Assembly (NCBI GenBank): GCA_017860375.1
Contig: JAGDMB010000206.1
Location: 1-5,238 of the forward strand
DNA: 5,238 nucleotides
Reading direction: 5' to 3'
Source of the DNA: Bacteroidota bacterium
GTDB taxonomy: Bacteria > Bacteroidota > Bacteroidia > Bacteroidales > UBA10428
The notes below the pieces were generated by a model that saw only the letters and a program-made list of their open reading frames with translations, searched no databases and had not been told where the DNA came from. Position 1 is the stretch's first letter; each line of letters opens with the position of its first letter. The position numbers and the translations under genes are program-made. Positions 1-5,238 of the stretch are shown in pieces.

Positions 1-1
1 G

Positions 2-388
2 GAAAAAACGGTCATCCTCAGTTCCCACATCCTCGCCGAGGTGGAAGCTACCTGTGACCGGATTGTGATCATCAACAAGGGAAAGATCGTCGCGGACGGC
101 ACTACGGCTGTGCTGCGCAAACAATCACAGGGAAGGGAAATCCTGAAAGTCACCATTGAAGGGGGGACAAAGAATGAAGTGTTTAAAGCCCTGCAAGGGA
201 TGAATAACGTGCATATGGTGGATATCCTTTCGCAAAGCGGTAGCACATTTGAAGTGCAAAGCAAGCCGGATACCTCATCAAGGCGTGATATATTCAGGCT
301 TTGCGTTAACAAGGGATGGGATCTTACGGAACTGACACCGACCGAGACAAAGCTCGAAGATGTATTCCGTGAGCTGACCCTGAAATAA
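2..388 (+). CDS. gldA: GldA-like ABC transporter ATP-binding protein, C-terminal part (5' truncated by window edge)
   Basis: This is the final 128 residues of an ABC ATPase, the cytoplasmic motor that would power the permease encoded next. The reading frame is open from base 2, so the gene starts before the window. The GTG at base 41 is an internal valine codon, not a start. The fragment opens in the last part of the nucleotide-binding domain: an ILSSH stretch carries the H-loop histidine (codon 26-28), followed by the usual segment AEVEATCDRIVIINKGKIV. Walker A, Walker B and the signature motif lie outside the window. The remaining ~85 residues form the small C-terminal domain found in GldA/ABC-2 exporter ATPases, ending in the typical LEDVFRELT sequence. 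It is followed by gldF- and gldG-like genes on the same strand, which supports the GldA assignment. In Flavobacterium johnsoniae gldA is not adjacent to gldFG, so the symbol denotes similarity and not proven motility function. Confidence 0.85.
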   Translation, partial: EKTVILSSHILAEVEATCDRIVIINKGKIVADGTTAVLRKQSQGREILKVTIEGGTKNEVFKALQGMNNVHMVDILSQSGSTFEVQSKPDTSSRRDIFRLCVNKGWDLTELTPTETKLEDVFRELTLK

Positions 389-407
389 ACCGAATTGACA
401 GTTTATT
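384..407. repeat. AT-rich inverted repeat overlapping the gldA stop codon
   Basis: AATAAAC (384-390) and GTTTATT (401-407) form a perfect 7-bp inverted repeat around a 10-base loop. The left arm includes the gldA stop codon, and the loop ends with TTGACA (395-400). The stem has only one G:C pair and no T-tract follows it, so it is a poor intrinsic terminator. It may be chance in AT-rich DNA or part of a regulatory site. Confidence 0.4.
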
Positions 408-423
408 ATACATCATTTATAAA
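395..423 (+). promoter_or_regulatory. Possible sigma70-like promoter upstream of gldF
   Basis: TTGACA (395-400) is separated by exactly 17 bases from TATAAA (418-423), matching the classical -35/-10 pattern at the ideal spacing and on the strand of gldF. The start site would fall near base 430, inside the heptamer repeats and about 20 bases before the gldF ATG. The caution is that the main Bacteroidota sigma factor prefers a TTTG / TAnnTTTG pattern, which is not clear here, and AT-rich gaps yield such matches by chance. If it works, gldF-gldG-DUF4340 could be transcribed independently of gldA. Confidence 0.3.
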
Positions 424-442
424 TCATCAATCATCAATCATC
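422..442 (+). repeat. Tandem heptamer repeat, three perfect copies of AATCATC
   Basis: Three perfect copies of AATCATC occupy 422-428, 429-435 and 436-442. Related ATCAT words lie just before (412-416) and a partial unit follows (ATCC). The array ends 8 bases before the gldF start codon, so it forms most of the leader that would be transcribed. Its copy number could change by replication slippage, and any change of seven bases would alter the spacing between upstream signals and the ATG. Confidence 0.85.
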
Positions 443-450
443 CATTCCTT

Positions 451-1179
451 ATGCGCCTGATCTGGATAATTACAAAACGCGAACTGGCCTCGTTCTTCGA
501 TTCCCTTCTGGCCTATATATTGCTGATCGCCTTCCTGGGATTCAGCGGTTTATTCACCTGGCTGATCGGAGGCGATGTGTTCATCGTGAAGCAGGCAAGC
601 CTGCAATCTTTTTTTGGCGTTGCCTACTGGTCCCTCTTCTTTTTCATTCCTGCCCTCACCATGCGGATGATAGCCGAAGAAAGAAGTTCCGGTACCCTTG
701 AGCTGATGCTTACCAAACCTCTATCGGACTGGCAGCTGGTGCTTGGCAAATTCCTTTCGGTCCTTTTGCTTATTGGGATCTCCCTGGCTTTAACCCTCCC
801 GTACTATATTACCGTTGCCAGCATCGGACCCATCGATCACGGAGCCGTCTGGACCGGGTACCTGGGCCTTTTGCTGATGAGCGCTGCCTATACCAGCATC
901 GGCATTTTCGCCAGCAGCATAACAAACAACCAGATCGTGGCTTTTCTGTTATCCCTGCTGATCGGCATTTTCTTCCATTTCCTTTTCGGTTTCCTGGCAC
1001 AATATTTTCCCGGGTTTATCAGCAAAGTACTGGATTACTTAAGTCTGACCTCCCACTACCAGTCCATCACGCGCGGTGTAATCGATACCAAGGACCTGAT
1101 CTATTTTCTGTCCATCATCTTCCTGGGTTTGTTCGCTGCGGAAACCACAATTGGAAAACGCAACATCAATGAGAATTAA
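451..1179 (+). CDS. gldF: GldF-like ABC-2 type permease
   Basis: This is the inner-membrane permease of the exporter, 242 residues, essentially the length usual for GldF. Six hydrophobic helices are visible at about residues 18-40, 53-70, 100-124, 135-156, 162-186 and 213-232, typical of the ABC-2 family. Between the second and third helices lies the family hallmark: IPALTMRMIAEERSSGTLEL (66-85), followed by LTKPLSDWQLVLGKF (87-101), which is thought to contact the ATPase. A second conserved-looking stretch, SHYQSITRGVIDTKDLIYF (201-219), matches the C-terminal pattern of GldF proteins. The ATG at 451 gives the expected N-terminus with a short cytoplasmic KREL segment before helix 1. No clear Shine-Dalgarno site precedes it; the leader is an AATCATC array. 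It lies 62 bases after the ATPase gene and 15 bases before gldG. The transported substrate is unknown. The family is certain; the gliding-related name reflects similarity only. Confidence 0.93.
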   Translation: MRLIWIITKRELASFFDSLLAYILLIAFLGFSGLFTWLIGGDVFIVKQASLQSFFGVAYWSLFFFIPALTMRMIAEERSSGTLELMLTKPLSDWQLVLGKFLSVLLLIGISLALTLPYYITVASIGPIDHGAVWTGYLGLLLMSAAYTSIGIFASSITNNQIVAFLLSLLIGIFFHFLFGFLAQYFPGFISKVLDYLSLTSHYQSITRGVIDTKDLIYFLSIIFLGLFAAETTIGKRNINEN

Positions 1180-1194
1180 ATAATACGGACTCCC

Positions 1195-2703
1195 ATGAAA
1201 TCAAGAACCTCAGTTATCCTCTTTCTGGTATTGACGATTGGTGTTGTGGTACTGATCAATATTCTGGCGAACCGCTTTTTTGTTCGCCTTGATCTTACCC
1301 AGGACAACCGCTATACCCTGAGCAAGGCAACCAAAGAACTCCTGCGGAACCTCGAGGAACCGGTGACGGTCACCGCCTACTTCACCCGCAAGCTGGATCC
1401 GTCCTTTGATAATATTCGCAAGGAATTTGAAGACCTGCTTACGGAGTATCATTCAATATCCAAAGGAATGATGGTCTATGAAATTAAAGATCCGCTGAAA
1501 GATGAAAAGACCGAACAGGAAGCACAGCAGGCAGGGGTGATGGAACTTCAGGTACAGGTGAGGGAAGACGACCAGTTTAAGGCCCAGAAAGCCTACCTGG
1601 GAGCTATAATAAAGATGGGGGAACAATCCGAGGTAATTCCTGCCATCGGGCAGACACAGGGAATGGAATACAGTCTTTCCACGGCCATAAAGAAATTATC
1701 AGTAAAAGAAAAGCCGGTCATTGGCATTATGCAGGGACACGGTGAACCTCCGCTTCAAAATCTGCAGCAGGCCATTTATGCCTTGCAGGTGCTCAATGAG
1801 GTTGAACCGGTTACCCTCACCGACTCAACGGATGAATTATCGAAATACAAAGCCATAGCCATCATCGCTCCCACCGATTCCTTTCCTCAAAGCCATCTCG
1901 ATCAGCTGAGCCGTTATCTGGCAGGCGGCCATGGTATCTTTGTTGCCATCAACCGCGTGGGTGCCGATCAGAGCAGCCAGTGGGGCATTCCCGTTACCAC
2001 GGGACTCGAAACATGGCTCAGCCAGAAGGGAGTGGATATCGGCAATACGTATATAGTCGATGTGCAATGTCCGGTTGTAACACTGCAGCAACAACAGGGA
2101 CAATACGTCAGCATAAAGCCTGTGCAATTCTATTATTTCCCGTTCATTAGCAAATTTGCGGATCATCCTGTTTCATCAGGTCTGGAACAGATCATCCTTC
2201 AGTTCGCCAGTCCGGTTACCTACACCGGTGACTCATCCATTGCGTTCACTCCGCTGGCCATGACCTCAGAACAATCGGGCACCAAGGCTTCCTATTCCCT
2301 GTATGAAGTAGACAAGGAATGGACTGAAAATGACTTTCCGATGTCGGATATTACCGTGGCAGCCGCATTGGAAGGCAAATTCAACGGGAATGCAAACGCA
2401 CGCATGGTGGTGGTGGGCGATGGCGACTTTCCGGTTGGAGGAGGGCAGGGACAGGTAAATCCGGACAATATCAACCTGGCGGTGAACTCCATTGACTGGC
2501 TCTCGGATAATACCGGTCTGATTGAACTCCGTACCAAGGGAGCCACCATGAGACCCCTTGATGAAATGGAGGAGGGCAAAAGAAAGTTCCTGAAATATTT
2601 GAATTTCTCGCTGCCTTTGCTGCTGGTGATCTTCTACGGGATCTTCCGCATGCAGCGCAACCAGGTAAGAAGAACGAAACGGATGGAGGTGGGTCATGTA
2701 TAA
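1195..2703 (+). CDS. gldG: GldG-like ABC transporter auxiliary protein, membrane anchored at both ends
   Basis: This is the auxiliary component of a Gld-type exporter (the COG3225 / ABC_transp_aux group), 502 residues; F. johnsoniae GldG is somewhat longer. An N-terminal helix (about 6-25) is followed by the family sequence RLDLTQDNRYTLS (31-43). The large middle region should lie outside the cytoplasm. It contains a GHGE motif (181-184), a β-strand/Rossmann-like segment around YKAIAIIAP (218-226), VVVGDGDF (405-412) and the NLAVNSIDWL segment (427-436). A second helix (about 470-485) is followed by a basic tail, so both ends sit in the cytoplasm. No Walker motif is present, so it is not an ATPase; its upstream part resembles the IFT52/GldG fold often assigned to this family. 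It starts 15 bases after gldF with no evident Shine-Dalgarno site and overlaps the next gene by 8 bases, which implies co-expression. It probably works as a periplasmic adaptor or substrate-handling subunit, but no substrate is established. Confidence 0.92.
   Translation: MKSRTSVILFLVLTIGVVVLINILANRFFVRLDLTQDNRYTLSKATKELLRNLEEPVTVTAYFTRKLDPSFDNIRKEFEDLLTEYHSISKGMMVYEIKDPLKDEKTEQEAQQAGVMELQVQVREDDQFKAQKAYLGAIIKMGEQSEVIPAIGQTQGMEYSLSTAIKKLSVKEKPVIGIMQGHGEPPLQNLQQAIYALQVLNEVEPVTLTDSTDELSKYKAIAIIAPTDSFPQSHLDQLSRYLAGGHGIFVAINRVGADQSSQWGIPVTTGLETWLSQKGVDIGNTYIVDVQCPVVTLQQQQGQYVSIKPVQFYYFPFISKFADHPVSSGLEQIILQFASPVTYTGDSSIAFTPLAMTSEQSGTKASYSLYEVDKEWTENDFPMSDITVAAALEGKFNGNANARMVVVGDGDFPVGGGQGQVNPDNINLAVNSIDWLSDNTGLIELRTKGATMRPLDEMEEGKRKFLKYLNFSLPLLLVIFYGIFRMQRNQVRRTKRMEVGHV
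2685..2690 (+). promoter_or_regulatory. Shine-Dalgarno-like site for the DUF4340 gene, inside the end of gldG
   Basis: GGAGGT at 2685-2690 lies 5 bases before the ATG at 2696, a near-ideal ribosome-binding site. It is located in the last codons of gldG (MEVGH), so it could also be a by-product of that coding sequence. Together with the 8-base overlap it supports the chosen start and suggests coupled translation. Strong sites of this kind are uncommon in Bacteroidota. Confidence 0.55.
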
Positions 2704-3697
2704 GAAAAAAACGATACGAAAACTTGCCGTTTTCTTTGTTGTCCTTCTGGCACTGGTGGTGACTGTTTTGCTGGTGGATCAGAAAAAGGGGAAAAGAACA
2801 TTCCGCACCGATCTGTTTGAAGCCGATACGGCCGATGTGACGGCCATCATCATACGGACCAAAGCCGACAGGGATAATCCGGTAATCCTTGAGAGAAAGA
2901 AATCAGGATGGCAGCTGAAAAGCGGAGAAAAGCTGTTCAATGCCGAGCCCGTCATGGTGCAGGAGATATTGCGCGCATTGAACGACCTGAAGGCCACCCG
3001 GGTTGCGGCCACGGATAAAGCAAAATGGAAAGAATTTGAGGTCGACGATTCTTCGGCAACAAAAATAATGGTGAAAAAAGACAAAAAGCTTGTTTCCACT
3101 TTATACCTGGGCAAATTTTCCTACCAGATTCCGAAGAATGCAAATCCCTATGATTATTACAACCAGCAGCCAAAAATATCGACCTATGTGAAGGTTGGCG
3201 ATGACAAACAGGTTTATGTAGCAGAGGGTTTCCTGAGCATGATCTTTAACCGCAGTATCAATGATTACCGCAATCGGGCAATCATCCGGTCGAACAGCAA
3301 TGACTGGACCCGGCTTACTTTCAGCTATCCGGCTGACAGTTCTTTTGGGTTGGTAAAAGAAAAAGGATTCTGGTCGGTGGACGGTATGCCTGTTGATTCG
3401 GTCAAAGCTGCTGAATACCTTACATTCATTGCATCCGCCTCCTCTGAAAAATTTGTGGATGACCAGAAGCCGTTATCAGCGAAACCCGACTTTTCACTAA
3501 GGATCGAAGGAGACAACAGGGTGAAACCGATCGTCATATCCGCCTTTGCCGCTGACAGCACCCATGGATACCTGATTCAGTCAAGTGAGAATGAAGGGAC
3601 CTATTTCAGCGGGAAACAATCGGGCCTCTTTGACCGGATTTTTGTCAGCCGGGAAAGATTTTTCAATACCGGCAAGCAGACCCCGGCAGGCCAATAA
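2696..3697 (+). CDS. DUF4340-type membrane-anchored extracytoplasmic protein, fourth gene of the Gld-like exporter
   Basis: The protein has 333 residues. A basic N-terminus (MYKKKTIRKL) precedes one strong hydrophobic helix (about 10-27), with no lipobox and no cleavage site that I can recognise, so the rest is probably periplasmic and membrane-tethered. The soluble part resembles DUF4340 proteins, which are commonly encoded right after GldG-like genes. It seems built of two similar halves. The first (about 45-185) has the patterns VILERKKSGWQL (63-74), a helix with ILRALNDLKATRV, and STYVKVGDDKQVYVAEGFL (162-180). The second (about 200-325) has FGLVKEKGFWSVDG (217-230), a matching helix, and a similar end at GTYFSGKQSGLFDRIFV (301-317). 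The start at 2696 is supported by GGAGGT five bases upstream and by the position of the anchor. It overlaps gldG by 8 bases. Its molecular function is unknown; a role as a periplasmic partner of GldG is inferred from gene order. Confidence 0.87.
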   Translation: MYKKKTIRKLAVFFVVLLALVVTVLLVDQKKGKRTFRTDLFEADTADVTAIIIRTKADRDNPVILERKKSGWQLKSGEKLFNAEPVMVQEILRALNDLKATRVAATDKAKWKEFEVDDSSATKIMVKKDKKLVSTLYLGKFSYQIPKNANPYDYYNQQPKISTYVKVGDDKQVYVAEGFLSMIFNRSINDYRNRAIIRSNSNDWTRLTFSYPADSSFGLVKEKGFWSVDGMPVDSVKAAEYLTFIASASSEKFVDDQKPLSAKPDFSLRIEGDNRVKPIVISAFAADSTHGYLIQSSENEGTYFSGKQSGLFDRIFVSRERFFNTGKQTPAGQ

Positions 3698-3764
3698 ATT
3701 ATTTCAAATGGAGCAAAGGGTTCTCTGGAATTATTCCTACCTTTTGGTCAAATTTTAAACCACC

Positions 3765-4139
3765 ATGGAAGAATCTACGATGAAAAAACATGTTACCCTG
3801 GTAGCGGCCCTTCAGATAGGGTTTAGTACCATTGGGTTGATAGGGGCAATTGTCATTTTCTTTGTTTTTAATTTTGCCGGCTCCTTTGTCGAAAACGATG
3901 AAGCCGCCACAATGGTCCTGAACTTTTTAGGTACTGCCCTTCCACTGGCTGTTGGCTGCGTATCCGTTGTAGGATTAATCGGGGGAATTGGCCTGCTCAG
4001 TTACCAGGAATGGTCCAGGATACTGGTTATGGTGATTGCCGCTGTCGGTTGTCTCAATGTTCCCTTTGGTACACTGAAAGGGGTGTATTCCATCTGGGTA
4101 TTGATGCAGGATGAATCCATAAAACTATTTAAACGTTAA
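3765..4139 (+). CDS. Small multi-pass membrane protein of unknown function
   Basis: This gene encodes 124 residues from the ATG at 3765, or 119 from the ATG at 3780 (MKKHVTL). The inner start has GGAAGAA (3767-3773) six bases upstream, while the outer one has only an A/T-rich leader, so the start is undecided. The protein is mostly hydrophobic. One helix spans about residues 11-38 (numbered from 3765); a polar loop with VENDEAA follows; a second helix is at about 50-78; then YQEWSR and two closely spaced helices at about 83-97 and 100-114, ending in DESIKLFKR. The segment NVPFGTLKGVYSIWVL resembles a pattern I associate with small uncharacterised bacterial membrane proteins; I cannot name a family with certainty. 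It lies 67 bases after the DUF4340 gene on the same strand and may be a separate unit: TACCTTTTG (3738-3746) weakly resembles a Bacteroidota -7 element, but no matching TTTG lies at the right distance. No enzymatic motif is visible. Confidence 0.75.
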   Translation: MEESTMKKHVTLVAALQIGFSTIGLIGAIVIFFVFNFAGSFVENDEAATMVLNFLGTALPLAVGCVSVVGLIGGIGLLSYQEWSRILVMVIAAVGCLNVPFGTLKGVYSIWVLMQDESIKLFKR

Positions 4140-4253
4140 CCGGATAAACCCTTCATCGCCCTCGCGGTATCAGGGGCAAATGGGGAGTAACGTATAAACA
4201 ATCCTTTCCCCTCCCGGATAAGGGACTTATCAAGAATTTTACGTAAAAAATCA

Positions 4254-4285
4254 CCTCAGCGTCAACCCCGACGGGGACGCTGAGG
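4254..4285. terminator. Bidirectional intrinsic terminator between converging genes
   Basis: CCTCAGCGTC (4254-4263) pairs perfectly with GACGCTGAGG (4276-4285). Inside, CCC (4266-4268) can pair with GGG (4273-4275) after a two-base AA bulge, leaving a four-base loop. On the + strand the stem is followed by ATTTTAATTGTTTT. On the - strand it is followed by TGA and then six T (complement of 4245-4250). It lies 114 bases after the small membrane gene and 33 bases after the stop codon of the - strand gene, so it fits the - strand gene best and may serve both. The rest of the 179-base gap (4140-4318) holds only short chance-level repeats and a 12-bp palindrome at 4237-4248; I see no gene in it. 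Confidence 0.85.
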
Positions 4286-4318
4286 ATTTTAATTGTTTTG
4301 CCCGGTAATTACGGCAGT

Positions 4319-5176
4319 TTATTTCACAAAATCCGCATTCTGCAGATACTCCAGAGATGCTTTAACGCCTTCCATTGGCGTGGTAGTATATTCTTCCTGT
4401 TCCACGACCGCATATTGCATTCCTGCCAGTGCGGCATTTTCATACAGGGTTTTGAAATCCATTTTCCCGCTGGCACCCACTTCCTTTTCATCTTTCACAT
4501 GCCAGAGTTTAAATCTTCCCGGATACCGTGTGAAATAATCAACGGGATTCTTGCCTCCCATCTGTGTCCAATAGAGGTCGTTCTGAAAGAACACCTGGGA
4601 GCTGTCGGTATGCTGCAGCATGTAATCGTAGATAGTCTGGCCTTCCAGTGTGGCAAATTCACCAGAATGGTTGTGGTACCCGAACAATATCCCTTTATCC
4701 CGGCATTTCTTACCTACCGCGTTGAAGTAATCACAATAGCGCTGCAATCCGCTCAGGCTTGTATATCCAACACTGTCCATGAAGGGCTGAACGATATATT
4801 GGACACCTGCCGCAGCATGGGCATCGATACATGTGTCCCACCATGCCATTGCGGATTCCCAGGATGCCGAGTCGGGAACGGCCAGTCCTGTATGGGAACT
4901 TAGAAAACGCATATTGTTTTTTTCCACCAGTGCTTTGAAATCAGCCGGAGACATCCCATAAAACATGCCGTGGGAATAGTTTGCTGTTTCAATAAAGGTA
5001 TATCCTGTTTTCCCGAGTTCTTCAATTGTTTTGACAGGATCTTTTTGCATGTCTTGCCGGATGGACCATAGCTGAAGGCCAACATCCTTCTTTTTTGTCT
5101 CTCTGGCACAGCTGTTTAAAATAAAAACTGCCAATGGAAAAATCAAAATGAAATAAAAAACAGCATATTTTTTCAT
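4319..5176 (-). CDS. Lipoprotein of the sugar phosphate isomerase/epimerase (xylose isomerase-like TIM-barrel) superfamily
   Basis: The protein has 285 residues. The N-terminus is a lipoprotein signal: MKK, a hydrophobic stretch (4-20), and lipobox LNSC with the lipidated cysteine at position 23. The mature enzyme is therefore predicted to be anchored outside the cytoplasm. The rest is a full-length AP-endonuclease-2/xylose-isomerase-like barrel (PF01261, COG1082 type). Landmarks are GLQLWSIR (33-40) on the first strand, FIETANY (61-67), SSHTG (93-97), GYHNHSGEF (166-174), QNDLYW (198-203), GRFKLWHVKD (220-229), and YAVVEQEEY (255-263). D200, H226 and E259 fit three of the usual divalent-metal ligands; the HNH segment occupies the area where related epimerases have a glutamate. 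The start at 5176 is fixed by the signal peptide; no Shine-Dalgarno site precedes it. The family isomerises or epimerises sugars, and some members cleave keto-sugar derivatives. The substrate here cannot be told, and no neighbour in the window gives a pathway. Confidence 0.9.
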   Translation of the reverse strand: MKKYAVFYFILIFPLAVFILNSCARETKKKDVGLQLWSIRQDMQKDPVKTIEELGKTGYTFIETANYSHGMFYGMSPADFKALVEKNNMRFLSSHTGLAVPDSASWESAMAWWDTCIDAHAAAGVQYIVQPFMDSVGYTSLSGLQRYCDYFNAVGKKCRDKGILFGYHNHSGEFATLEGQTIYDYMLQHTDSSQVFFQNDLYWTQMGGKNPVDYFTRYPGRFKLWHVKDEKEVGASGKMDFKTLYENAALAGMQYAVVEQEEYTTTPMEGVKASLEYLQNADFVK

Positions 5177-5200
5177 AGGAAATTGTTTTGGTTTAGATCA

Positions 5201-5208
5201 TAAAGCTA
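5201..5208 (-). promoter_or_regulatory. Weak candidate -7 promoter element for the TIM-barrel lipoprotein gene
   Basis: Read on the - strand this is TAGCTTTA, five of six fixed positions of the Bacteroidota TAnnTTTG element, 24 bases before the ATG at 5176. No convincing TTTG box is seen 19-21 bases further upstream. The surrounding leader is AT-rich, with an eight-base homopolymer run at 5212-5219, so a chance match is quite possible. Confidence 0.25.
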
Positions 5209-5238
5209 CGGTTTTTTTTGAAAAAGATCTGGAAATGA

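Noticed and set aside
2..2703. The idea that the organism glides because it has GldA/F/G-like proteins
   Set aside because: Gld-type exporters with a DUF4340 partner are found in many non-gliding bacteria, and none of the core motor or secretion genes (such as gldK-N or sprA) is in the window.
1837..3561. Several - strand open frames across gldG and the DUF4340 gene (for example 1837-2166, 2266-2697, 2779-3114, 3325-3561)
   Set aside because: They are antisense to genes with recognisable families and tight operon spacing, and their translations show no motif or signal of their own.
3714..3746. Imperfect hairpin after the DUF4340 gene (CAAAGG ... GGAATTATTCC ... CCTTTTG)
   Set aside because: The outer arms pair only with a bulge and a large internal loop, and no clear T-tract follows, so it is not convincing as a terminator.
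3738..3746. TACCTTTTG as a Bacteroidota promoter element for the small membrane gene
   Set aside because: It is one base off the TAnnTTTG pattern and no TTTG box occurs 19-21 bases upstream; too weak to list as a feature.
4140..4221. Direct repeat CCGGATAA at 4140-4147 and 4214-4221
   Set aside because: Eight bases repeated once in a short non-coding gap, with no flanking structure; consistent with chance.
4237..4248. Perfect 12-bp palindrome TTTTACGTAAAA
   Set aside because: It could be an operator, but it lies downstream of both converging genes and partly overlaps the T-tract of the terminator, so a regulatory role is unlikely.
4298..4903. Open frame of 201 codons on the + strand, with a second one at 4293-4538
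   Set aside because: Both lie antisense to the well-supported TIM-barrel lipoprotein gene, look low in quality as proteins (cysteine- and histidine-rich, no domain), and are explained as shadows of that gene.
5235..5238. Possible start codon of a divergent + strand gene at the window edge
   Set aside because: Only one codon is visible (ATG at 5235-5237 after GGAA), which cannot support a gene call.
1..5238. Defence, phage, toxin-antitoxin or mobile-element content
   Set aside because: All substantial frames are accounted for by transport, membrane and sugar-metabolism type genes; no transposase, integrase, terminal repeats or nuclease motifs were seen.

Overview
The window looks like a chromosomal segment from a member of the Bacteroidota (class Bacteroidia is a guess). 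The evidence is a GldF/GldG-type ABC exporter, a lipoprotein sugar isomerase/epimerase-like protein of a kind common in that phylum, moderate base composition, AT-rich leaders mostly without Shine-Dalgarno sites, and a heptamer tandem repeat in an intergenic gap. No rRNA, tRNA, CRISPR array, insertion sequence, phage gene or defence gene is visible.

Bases 2-3697 hold four genes on the + strand that read as one transport module. They are the C-terminal part of a GldA-like ATPase (cut by the window edge), a GldF-like six-helix ABC-2 permease, a GldG-like protein anchored at both ends with a large extracytoplasmic domain, and a DUF4340-type protein with one N-terminal anchor and two similar extracytoplasmic halves. 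The last three are packed tightly: a 15-base gap between gldF and gldG, and an 8-base overlap between gldG and the DUF4340 gene. The 62-base gap between gldA and gldF is different. It carries an AT-rich inverted repeat, a sigma70-like TTGACA-N17-TATAAA arrangement and three perfect copies of the heptamer AATCATC ending 8 bases before the gldF start. The substrate of such exporters is not known. The gld names come from Flavobacterium gliding mutants, but similar modules occur in non-gliding bacteria, so motility should not be inferred.

Bases 3765-4139 encode a small hydrophobic protein of unknown function on the + strand, 67 bases after the transporter module. Bases 4140-4318 are non-coding and contain a strong hairpin (4254-4285) with T-rich tracts on both sides, a likely shared terminator for the converging genes.

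Bases 4319-5176 on the - strand encode a xylose-isomerase-like TIM-barrel protein (sugar phosphate isomerase/epimerase superfamily) with a lipoprotein signal peptide, so it probably acts outside the cytoplasm. Bases 5177-5238 are its AT-rich upstream region.

I see no clear undescribed system. The most useful leads are the two-subunit periplasmic apparatus of the exporter, the internal duplication in the DUF4340 protein, the heptamer and promoter-like gap, and the exported TIM-barrel enzyme with an apparently altered metal site.
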